Positions 55,172-62,155 of a DNA stretch of 64,000 nt are shown piece by piece. A program made the translations under genes and the position numbers. Source of the DNA: Burkholderia glumae LMG 2196 = ATCC 33617 (lineage in GTDB: Bacteria > Pseudomonadota > Gammaproteobacteria > Burkholderiales > Burkholderiaceae); NCBI RefSeq assembly GCF_000960995.1, contig NZ_CP009434.1, forward strand, positions 558,001 to 622,000. Reading direction: 5' to 3'. Each line of letters begins with the position of its first letter. The first letter of the stretch is position 1. A model generated the notes under the pieces. It was not told where the DNA came from, made no database searches, and saw nothing but the letters and a program-made list of their open reading frames with translations.

Positions 55172-55754
55172 ACCACCGAAGCGGCGCGCACAAGACGGGC
55201 CAGCCCGCCGCCAAGCGCGACGGTGCATTGCAGGCCCATGAGGGATCGGATCGTTGGACGGCGGCAGCGGCGGCGCTAATCACGTGACCGTTCAACGATC
55301 GCGGCTTCAGGCTGGAATTAATATTGCGCGGCCTGAGGCGATTTTGAAATGGCATGCTACGGCACGCGAGCTCGTGTGCCGTTCAAGCCGCGATCAGTCC
55401 ATGCCCTGCCGAGCCTCGGCGGTGTCGCCACTCGCGTGGCCGAAGCGGGCGTCGTCTAGTTAGGACGTCTGCGATTCAATCGAGTTGCCATCGAGTTTTT
55501 TTCGAGCGCCACGCGCGATGCGGGCAGGCAAGCCGGACTCGCCCGCGCATGCGTCGCGGAAGCAGCCGCCCCGTCTATCGAGATCGATGTTTTCCGTCCA
55601 CCTGTCCGCAAGAATGGCGGCAGCATCCCATATCCACACACCATACGACGCGCCTGCCGATGCAACGGCCTGGCCGCCGCACTCCCTGTCATTGCAACGT
55701 CAAATCGCGGTTTTATAGTCGCACATCTTTTCGCAGACCTGGAGAAAACGCGCC
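55172..55754. other. Gene-free interval before the lipoprotein/phospholipase pair
   Basis: About 580 bp with no recognisable protein. A short string near 55451-55470 (CGTCTAG-TTAGGACGTC) recalls the D-arm of tRNA-Glu, but no tRNA can be folded. GGAG at 55741-55744 serves the small lipoprotein. Confidence 0.35.
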
Positions 55755-55913
55755 GTGGCATTCAAAAAGATTTCAATCATTTACTGGCTGATAGCCTCGG
55801 CCTTGGTTATCTCACTGACGGGGTGCGGTGGCGATACGGATTCGACGGCCCAGGTTTCGCCCTCGCCCTCGCCGGGCAGCCAGAAAGTCTTTCATTGCGG
55901 TAATACTAATTAA
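55755..55913 (+). CDS. Small lipoprotein upstream of phospholipase C
   Basis: A 52-residue lipoprotein too short for most gene finders. GTG start at 55755, GGAG 10 nt upstream. The sequence has a basic N-terminus (MAFKKISI), a hydrophobic core, lipobox LTGC (lipidated Cys at 24), then an acidic Ser/Pro linker (SPSPSPG) and a short tail ending FHCGNTN with one more Cys. It ends 11 nt before the phospholipase start, so they are co-transcribed. It may be a chaperone or outer-membrane anchor for the enzyme (inference), similar in spirit to accessory proteins of other phospholipases. Confidence 0.65.
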   Translation: MAFKKISIIYWLIASALVISLTGCGGDTDSTAQVSPSPSPGSQKVFHCGNTN

Positions 55914-55924
55914 GCATCCTAATC

Positions 55925-57991
55925 ATGGACCGTAGAAAATTCATCAAGAAAACCGCAGCCGCCGCTGCATCGGTCGCCGCGATGTCGGCACTGCCCGAAA
56001 GCATCCGCCGCGCGTTCGCGATTCCCGCGGCGAGCCGGCAAGGCACGATTGCCGACGTCGAGCACATCGTCGTGCTGATGATGGAGAACCGCTCGTTCGA
56101 GCAGTATCTGGGAACGCTGGCCGGCGTGCGCGGCTTCAACGACCGCCACACCCTGCCGATCGATGGCCAGCCCTCCGTCTGGCAGCAGCCGGATGGCAAG
56201 GGCGGTTACGTGATGCCTTTCCACCTCGACAGCAAGACCACCAAGGCGCAGGCGATGAAGTCCCTGCCGCATGGCTGGCTCGACGGACACCAGATGTGGA
56301 ACCACGGTCGCTGGGACAATTGGGTGCCGGCCAAGGGTTCGCTGACGATGGGCTATTTCACGCGCCAGGATTTGCCGTTCCATTTCGCGCTGGCCGACGC
56401 GTTCACGGTATGCGATGCCTATTTCAGCTCCTGCATGGGGCCGACCAATACCAACCGCTCGCACCTGATGACCGGCATGATCGACGTCGCGGGGACGGCG
56501 GGCGGCCCGCTGCTCGACAACTCGCCAACCAACGGCGTGCCGTTGACCTGGACGACTTATCCCGAGCGCCTGCAGGCCGCGGGCGTCAGTTGGCAGATCT
56601 ACCAGGGCGTGACAGGCAACGAGCCTTTCAAGACCTCGGCGACGGTGCCCACTGTTCAGGGGGATATCGACAACCCGATCAGCCCGTTCAACGTCCTCAA
56701 GTTCTTTCCGGCCTTCAGCCAGTCAGCCGCAGGCTCGGCCCTCGCGCAGCGCGGCTGGTCGATCCGCACCTATGCGCAATTCGCCGCCGACATTGCCGCG
56801 GGCTCGCTGCCGCAAATCTCGTGGCTGCTGCCGCCGGCGCTCTGTTCCGAGCATCCCGTCTATACGCCCGCTGACGGCGCGACCTATATCGCGGCGATCC
56901 TGGATGCGTTGACGGCGAACCCTGCGGTATGGAGCAAGACTGCGCTGTTCATCACCTATGATGAGAACGACGGCTTCTTCGATCACGTCGTGCCGCCGAC
57001 GCCGCCCGAGAATGCCAGCTACGGCCTGTCGAACGTCGATACGACCGGTGAGGTCTACGGAGGCAATGCCAAGCATCCCGCAGGGCCTGTCGGGCCGGGG
57101 CCGCGCGTGCCGATGTTCGTGGTGTCGCCGTGGTCCAGAGGCGCATGGACCTGCTCGCAGGTGTTTGACCATACCTCGGTGATTCGCTTCATGGAGCAGC
57201 GTTTCGGCGTCATGGAGCCGAATATCAGCGCCTGGCGGCGCGCGGTGTGCGGCGATCTCACCAGCGCCTTCGATTTCGCGAATCCCGATGCGAGCGCGAT
57301 CACCGTATCGTCGGTGACGGGGCTCAGCGCGGCCGCCGACGCGCAGAGCACGCTGCCGATGCCGGTGGTGCCGGCCAGCCAGCAGCAGCCGGTCCAGGAG
57401 GTGGGGGTGCGCAATGCGCGAGCGCTACCTTACGAGCTGTTCGTCGAAGCGAGTGACGATCCGAATTCGGGCGGAATTGCGCTGACTTTCGTCAACACCG
57501 GCTCGGTCGCCGCGGTTTTCCAGGTCTACGCGGCAGGCGCGACCAGCTCGGTCAAACGCTACACGGTTGCTGCAAAGTCGCGCCTGTCCGACAGCTGGGC
57601 CCGGCAGGCCGCCGGTGCGGGCCAGGCCGTCTACGATCTGACCGTGACGGGCCCCAACGGCTTTCTGCGCCGCTTCGTGTCCGGCGGATCGACGGTGGCA
57701 CAGCAGGGCGTGAGCGCCTGCTACGAGGTCAGCCAGGGCGATCTGCGCTTCACGCTGATGAATGGCGGCAGCGCGCCTTGCACCTTCAGCCTGGTCGACA
57801 ACCGCTATGGCGCCGCGGCGCAGCACGTCACGGTAGCGGCCGGCGCGACGGTCCAGCAGGACTGGAGCCTGGCAGCCAGCCATCGCTGGTACGACGTCAG
57901 CGTGAGTTCCAGCGTGGATCCGGGCTTCCTGCGCCTCTTCGCCGGTTACGTGGAGACCGGCGGCGCGGGCGTGACCGATCCGGCGATGTAG
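55925..57991 (+). CDS. plcN: Tat-exported phospholipase C (phosphocholine-specific type)
   Basis: A 688-residue acid-phosphatase-superfamily phospholipase C that cleaves phosphatidylcholine to diacylglycerol and phosphocholine. Tat signal MDRRKFIKKTAAAAASVAAM with twin Arg. Catalytic domain (about 40-480) with IVVLMMENRSFEQYLGTLAG (nucleophile region), SSCMGPTNTNRSHLMTG, FITYDENDGFFDHVVPP and RVPMFVVSPWSRG. Two C-terminal beta modules (about 500-590 and 600-680; FVEASDDPNSGGIALTFVNT) are typical for PlcH/PlcN. Length is as expected (~690-730). Haemolytic versus non-haemolytic class cannot be read with certainty, so the symbol is tentative. Preceded by a linked small lipoprotein gene. Confidence 0.88.
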   Translation: MDRRKFIKKTAAAAASVAAMSALPESIRRAFAIPAASRQGTIADVEHIVVLMMENRSFEQYLGTLAGVRGFNDRHTLPIDGQPSVWQQPDGKGGYVMPFHLDSKTTKAQAMKSLPHGWLDGHQMWNHGRWDNWVPAKGSLTMGYFTRQDLPFHFALADAFTVCDAYFSSCMGPTNTNRSHLMTGMIDVAGTAGGPLLDNSPTNGVPLTWTTYPERLQAAGVSWQIYQGVTGNEPFKTSATVPTVQGDIDNPISPFNVLKFFPAFSQSAAGSALAQRGWSIRTYAQFAADIAAGSLPQISWLLPPALCSEHPVYTPADGATYIAAILDALTANPAVWSKTALFITYDENDGFFDHVVPPTPPENASYGLSNVDTTGEVYGGNAKHPAGPVGPGPRVPMFVVSPWSRGAWTCSQVFDHTSVIRFMEQRFGVMEPNISAWRRAVCGDLTSAFDFANPDASAITVSSVTGLSAAADAQSTLPMPVVPASQQQPVQEVGVRNARALPYELFVEASDDPNSGGIALTFVNTGSVAAVFQVYAAGATSSVKRYTVAAKSRLSDSWARQAAGAGQAVYDLTVTGPNGFLRRFVSGGSTVAQQGVSACYEVSQGDLRFTLMNGGSAPCTFSLVDNRYGAAAQHVTVAAGATVQQDWSLAASHRWYDVSVSSSVDPGFLRLFAGYVETGGAGVTDPAM

Positions 57992-58150
57992 TACCCGCGC
58001 AGCTGGCGTGGCATGCGGCTCCGGGTTGCCGCGACACGCCAGCCGACACGATACGGCTCGAACTGCTGGCCGGGCCCGGCGCCTTCGCCGGCCTTTTGCC
58101 GGCCTTTTGCCGGCCGTCGGGCCCGGCAAGCAGCGCGGTTTATCACGGTG

Positions 58151-58177
58151 AAAAAATCGCGCCTCTTTTGAGGCGCG
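58151..58177 (-). terminator. Intrinsic terminator on the minus strand, no matching gene
   Basis: Perfect 8-bp stem CGCGCCTC (58158-58165) / GAGGCGCG (58170-58177) with a TTTT loop. An A-run at 58151-58156 becomes a T-run directly after the stem when transcribed leftward. No minus-strand gene lies to its right for 2 kb. Just left, 11-bp GCCGGCCTTTT units are repeated (about 58088-58116). Confidence 0.5.
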
Positions 58178-58283
58178 GTCCGGTTGGCTATAGTGAGGTG
58201 GTTTGCCGGCGCATCCGCCGCCGCGCTTTTCCCACCTTCGCGCCGGGCCCCTTGCGCCCGCGCCAGGGTTCCCCGGAGCCACG

Positions 58284-59471
58284 ATGACCGACACCCGCCA
58301 CACCGAACTCGCCGACCTCGCCGGCGACACCTCCGAGCTGCTCGAGATCCGCCACCATCTGCATCGCCACCCCGAACTCGCGTTCGAGGAGGTGGCCACG
58401 GCCGCGCTGGTCGCCGAGCGGCTCGAGAGCTGGGGCTGGCAGGTCACGCGCGGAGTGGGCGAGACGGGCGTGGTCGGCACGCTGACGGTGGACGGCGGCA
58501 CGCGCCGGATCGGCATCCGCGCCGACATGGACGCCTTGCCGATCGGCGAGGAAACCGGCCTGCCCTACGCGAGCGCGACACCCGGCAAGATGCATGCGTG
58601 CGGCCACGACGGCCACACCGCCATGCTGCTCGGCGCGGCGCGTCAGCTCGCGCGCACGCGGCGCTTCTCGGGCACGGTCCACCTTTATTTCCAGCCGGCC
58701 GAGGAAAAGGGCGTGGACAGCGGCGCGCAGCGCATGATCGCCGACGGCCTGTTCGAGCGCTTTCCGTGCGACGCGGTGTTCGGCATGCACAACCACCCGG
58801 GCGCGGAGCCGGGCAAGCTGCTGTTCCGGCGCGGCCCGTTCATGGCGGCGGGCGACCGCGTCTGGATCGAGATCGAGGGCGTGGGCGGCCACGCGGCGCG
58901 CCCGCACCTGACGGTGGACGTGGTGGTGGTGGCGGCCAGCATCGTGATGGCGCGGCAGACCGTGGTCTCGCGCAACCTCGACCCCGCGCAGCAGGCGGTG
59001 GTGACGATCGGCTCGATCCACGCGGGCAGTGCGAACAACGTGATTCCGGAGCGCGCGCAACTCGCGCTGAGCGTGCGCTCGTTCAGCGAGGCGGTCCGCG
59101 CGCAACTGAAGCGCCGCATCATCGAGATCGCGCAAGGCCAGGCAGCCAGCTACGGCGCCAAGGCCCACGTCGAATACACCGAGGGCTACCCGGTGGTGGT
59201 CAATTCGGACGCCGAAACCGATTTTGCCGCGCAGGTGGCCAAGGAACTGGTGGGCGAGCACAACGTGCTCGAGCAGATCGATCCGTTGATGGGCAGCGAG
59301 GATTTCGCCTACATGCTGCAGCAGCGTCCCGGCTCGTTCGTGCGAATCGGCAACGGCGTGGGCGAGGACGGCTGCATGGTCCACAATCCGCACTACGATT
59401 TCAACGATCACAACCTGCCGATCGGCGCCGCGTTCTGGGCGCGGCTGGTGGAGCGCTATCTGTCGCGCTGA
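58284..59471 (+). CDS. M20-family amidohydrolase (hippurate hydrolase/aminoacylase-like)
   Basis: A 395-residue zinc amidohydrolase of the M20D/HipO type, hydrolysing N-acyl amino acids or IAA-amino-acid-type amides. Visible metal and catalytic motifs: IRADMDALPI, MHACGHDGHTAMLLGAAR, FQPAEEKG, GMHNHPG, a dimerisation-domain GVGGHAARPHLTVD and C-terminal GSEDFAYML. All ligands are intact. The ATG at 58284 follows GGAG (58275-58278). No operon partner is clear; the GNAT gene starts 170 bp later. The exact substrate is not deducible. Confidence 0.9.
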   Translation: MTDTRHTELADLAGDTSELLEIRHHLHRHPELAFEEVATAALVAERLESWGWQVTRGVGETGVVGTLTVDGGTRRIGIRADMDALPIGEETGLPYASATPGKMHACGHDGHTAMLLGAARQLARTRRFSGTVHLYFQPAEEKGVDSGAQRMIADGLFERFPCDAVFGMHNHPGAEPGKLLFRRGPFMAAGDRVWIEIEGVGGHAARPHLTVDVVVVAASIVMARQTVVSRNLDPAQQAVVTIGSIHAGSANNVIPERAQLALSVRSFSEAVRAQLKRRIIEIAQGQAASYGAKAHVEYTEGYPVVVNSDAETDFAAQVAKELVGEHNVLEQIDPLMGSEDFAYMLQQRPGSFVRIGNGVGEDGCMVHNPHYDFNDHNLPIGAAFWARLVERYLSR

Positions 59472-59640
59472 CGGTCCGGCGCGTGGCGGCCCCGATTCGG
59501 CACCCGGACGGCTTCGCTCCAAGCTCGGGGGCTGGCGCGCGGCAATCGTTGCGCACGCATCGATTGCCGCGCCGTGCCATGGCCTTGCCGCCGCGTCGCG
59601 CTAGAATCGTCGGCTTCACCGCCATTCGCCGAGCCCGACG

Positions 59641-60144
59641 ATGATCACGATTCGCCCGATGACCGACGCCGACTTCGACCGCTTCTGGCCGATCTTCCAG
59701 ACGATCGCCGCCGCGCAGGAAAGCTACGCCTACGAGCCGGCGCTCACCAAGGAGGCTGCCCGCGCGCTCTGGATCGACCTGCCGTCGTACACGTTTCTGG
59801 CCGAGGAGGCGGGCGAGCTGCTCGGCTCCTACTACCTGAAGCCGAATGCCGCCGGCCCCGGCGCCCACGTCTGCAACTGCGGCTACATGGTGGCGCCGGC
59901 CGCGCGCGGCAAGGGCGTGGCGCGGCGCATGTGCGAGCATTCGCTGCGCAAGGCGCGCGAGGCGGGCTTCCTCGCGATGCAGTTCAACTCGGTGGTGTCC
60001 ACCAACGAGGTGGCCGTGGCGCTGTGGAAGAAGATGGGTTTCGCGGTGGTAGGCACGCTGCCGCGCGCCTATCGCCACCGCACGCTCGGGTATGTCGACT
60101 GCTTCGTGATGTACCGCTGGCTCGGCGAGCCGGCCGCCGCCTGA
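59641..60144 (+). CDS. GNAT-family N-acetyltransferase
   Basis: A 167-residue single-domain GNAT. N-terminus IRPMTDADFDRFWPIFQTIA, beta-rich core, acetyl-CoA loop GYMVAPAARGKGVARRMCEH (R/QxxGxG/A form) and C-terminal AVALWKKMGFAVVGTLPRAY. Related to predicted acetyltransferases for small substrates; no specificity evident. Upstream spacing from the amidohydrolase is 169 bp, so it may have its own promoter. Convergent with the map gene. Confidence 0.88.
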   Translation: MITIRPMTDADFDRFWPIFQTIAAAQESYAYEPALTKEAARALWIDLPSYTFLAEEAGELLGSYYLKPNAAGPGAHVCNCGYMVAPAARGKGVARRMCEHSLRKAREAGFLAMQFNSVVSTNEVAVALWKKMGFAVVGTLPRAYRHRTLGYVDCFVMYRWLGEPAAA

Positions 60145-60165
60145 ACGCCGTCGCGGCTCAGGCGC

Positions 60166-60978
60166 TCAGGCGGTCGGCGTCCCGATCGGCGCATAAGCGC
60201 CGGTGCCTTCCGGCCAGGGCGTCAGCACCTCGAAGCCGTCGTCGGTCACCACCACCATGTGCTCCCACTGCGCGGACAGCGAGCGATCCTTCGTGACCAC
60301 CGTCCAGCCGTCGGCGAGCTGCTTGGTCTCGGGCTTGCCCGCGTTGAGCATCGGCTCGATCGTGAAGATCATGCCGGGCACCAGCTTCATGCCGAGGCCG
60401 GGGCGGCCATAGTGCAGCACCTGCGGCTCGTCGTGGTAGACGGTGCCGATGCCGTGCCCGCAGTATTCGCGCACCACGCTGTAGCCGGCCTGATGCGCGA
60501 CGCTCTGGATCGCGTGGCCCACGTCGCCGAGCGTCGCGCCGGGCCGCACCGCGAGGATGCCGGCACGCATCGCGTCGTAGGTGGTGTCCACCAGGCGCTT
60601 GGCCTGCGCGTCGGGCTCGCCCACGAAGTACATGCGGCTGGTGTCGCCGAACCAGCCGTCCTTGATCACGGCCACGTCGATATTGATGATGTCGCCGTGC
60701 TCCAGCACGTGCCCGGACGGGATGCCGTGGCAGACCACGTGGTTCACCGATGCGCAGATCGTCTTCGGGAAGCCGTGGTAGCCGATGTTCGCGGGGGTGG
60801 CGTGCTGCACGCCGACGATGAACTCGCGGCACAGCGTGTCGAGCTCGTCGGTGGTGACGCCGGGCTTGACGTGTTCGCCGATCATGCGCAGCACGTCGGC
60901 CGCGAGCTTGCCCGCCTCGCGCGCCTGCGCGATCTCCGCCTGCGAGCGCAGCGTGACTTTCTGGGCGCGCGCCATCAT
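60166..60978 (-). CDS. map: Type I methionine aminopeptidase
   Basis: A 270-residue enzyme that removes N-terminal Met from nascent proteins. Metal ligands and the catalytic His are visible: GYHGFPKTICASVNHVVCHG (His), INIDVAVIKDGWFGD (two Asp), YCGHGIG (His), FTIEPML (Glu) and QWEHMVVVT (Glu). The first ATG at 60978 overlaps the stop of the ParD-like gene by 4 nt, so the two are coupled; an adjacent ATG at 60975 is the alternative. Probably a second map copy, since the housekeeping gene normally lies with rpsB/tsf, which are not here. Confidence 0.93.
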   Translation of the reverse strand: MMARAQKVTLRSQAEIAQAREAGKLAADVLRMIGEHVKPGVTTDELDTLCREFIVGVQHATPANIGYHGFPKTICASVNHVVCHGIPSGHVLEHGDIINIDVAVIKDGWFGDTSRMYFVGEPDAQAKRLVDTTYDAMRAGILAVRPGATLGDVGHAIQSVAHQAGYSVVREYCGHGIGTVYHDEPQVLHYGRPGLGMKLVPGMIFTIEPMLNAGKPETKQLADGWTVVTKDRSLSAQWEHMVVVTDDGFEVLTPWPEGTGAYAPIGTPTA

Positions 60979-61199
60979 GCGACCTTCGACAGCGGGGCGT
61001 GGTCGTGATCGGCCGGTGCGCCGGCCTCGGCGCGCAGCAGCAGCTGGCAGATGTCGCCATAGGCCAGCGTCGGGTTCAGCTCGGCCAGCATGCCCACGCG
61101 CAGCCAGTGTTCGGCCTGCGCGTTGATCGAGCGGCTCAGCGCGCCGCTGGTGCGGCGCAGCGAGTCGTGCATCGACTCGGAGATTTTGATGATTCCCAT
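60975..61199 (-). CDS. ParD-like family protein, coupled to map
   Basis: A 74-residue protein: MGIIKISESMHDSLRRTSGA, LSRSINAQAEHWLRVGMLAE, then an acidic/His tail. The ISESMHDSLR ... RSINAQAEHWLR pattern is a ribbon-helix-helix of the ParD-like family found upstream of map-type genes. It overlaps the map start by 4 nt. By analogy with ParD it should bind DNA as a dimer; no ParE toxin is next to it. It may regulate its own operon (inference). Confidence 0.8.
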   Translation of the reverse strand: MGIIKISESMHDSLRRTSGALSRSINAQAEHWLRVGMLAELNPTLAYGDICQLLLRAEAGAPADHDHAPLSKVA

Positions 61200-61405
61200 A
61201 TCGCCCCATATATACGAAATGTAGCTAATTCGCATAATAGCAGGAAATGCCGGCGTGGCGGTTGTCTCCTGGAACGGGCGCCCGGATTCTCGCCAAGCTG
61301 CCCGAATTGCCGGACGGCGCCGCGAGAGGAACATGCCGCGATTGGGCCTTGGGTCCAGGCCGATCGCAAGCACCCAGCTGTTGTTTCTCAGAATAGATGG
61401 CCGAA

Positions 61406-61441
61406 TTCTCACAAAGTTGTCCGTGAGGACGTTTGTGAGAA
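61406..61441. repeat. Nested inverted repeat
   Basis: Outer arms TTCTCACAAA (61406-61415) and TTTGTGAGAA (61432-61441) are perfect 10-bp complements; inside them GTCC (61419-61422) and GGAC (61427-61430) form a second short stem around GTGA. The left-arm context resembles another string at about 61283-61302 (ATTCTCGCCAAGCTGCCCG versus ATTCTCACAAAGTTGTCCG). Confidence 0.8.
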
Positions 61442-61562
61442 CCGCGGTCATCCTCGGTGCTGTCTCCTCTGTTGATGTGAAAGTCTCTACGAACTAGCAG
61501 CTCAAGGGGCCGAGGGTAACGCGTTTACTCCGCCAGTATCTTCTGATGCGACTAGTACAAAT

Positions 61563-61585
61563 GCCCGGCATAGCCGGGCTTTTTT
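61563..61585 (+). terminator. Strong intrinsic terminator without an upstream plus-strand gene
   Basis: Perfect 7-bp stem GCCCGGC (61563-61569) / GCCGGGC (61573-61579), 3-nt loop, immediately followed by six T residues (61580-61585). The nearest plus-strand gene upstream ends at 60144, so it may end a small RNA or mark the lost 3' end of a deleted gene. Confidence 0.75.
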
Positions 61586-62155
61586 GGGATGACGTTCGGT
61601 CGCACTGCGGCTTAGGTGGCCTCCCGAAGGGTAACGGTCGATCCAATGTCTGACTACGCGATATATCAAATGTCAGAAACTGGTCGGATGCCGACTCACG
61701 TTTTTCATGTCGCTTGGCGCTGCCTCGTGCCCGCCGCAACCGGCGGCACGCGACCCAAAGGCGAAATTCGCATGATCGATCTCGACGCTCAAAACCGGAC
61801 TTTCGAAACGGAGGGAATTTGGGAATTTAACGGTTGGCGCCGATCCTTCTGTGCGCGCGCTGGCGGCACTCTGCATCGAAAAGGACTCTGCGCTCCAAGC
61901 GGCGGCAGGCCCGTATGCTCAGGCTCGCATGCGCATGACGTGAGCTGTCCTGACGAGATCGACCAAGCGCATTCCCGGGCCTTCCCTGCCGACCCACGAA
62001 ACCACCACTGTGACATCATTGGCGGAGCAGGCCGTTTGATCACTCCGCCAGACCCCATGTTTCCACGGGCTCTCGCTGGGACTTGCGTTTTAGGACAGAC
62101 TACGTAGTCAAGTGTTATAAATAGCGCAGTGTGACATCGTAGGCACTCGCATCCC

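Larger units (their letters stand above)
61200..62155. other. Gene-poor segment at the edge of an accessory region
   Basis: About 950 bp. Contains a 36-bp nested inverted repeat (61406-61441), a second diverged copy of its left arm near 61284, and a strong plus-strand terminator (61563-61585). The right part (61616-62107) keeps an open frame that resembles nothing and lacks a ribosome-binding site. Composition and repeats suggest a junction with inserted DNA. Confidence 0.45.

Noticed and set aside
55448..55490. tRNA-Glu-like string, considered as a tRNA remnant or attachment site
   Set aside because: Only a D-arm-like piece; no acceptor or anticodon stem can be drawn, so chance similarity is likely.
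61616..62107. 163-codon frame before the nuclease-like gene
   Set aside because: No ribosome-binding site, no domain, composition not codon-like, and overlapped by equally long minus-strand frames.
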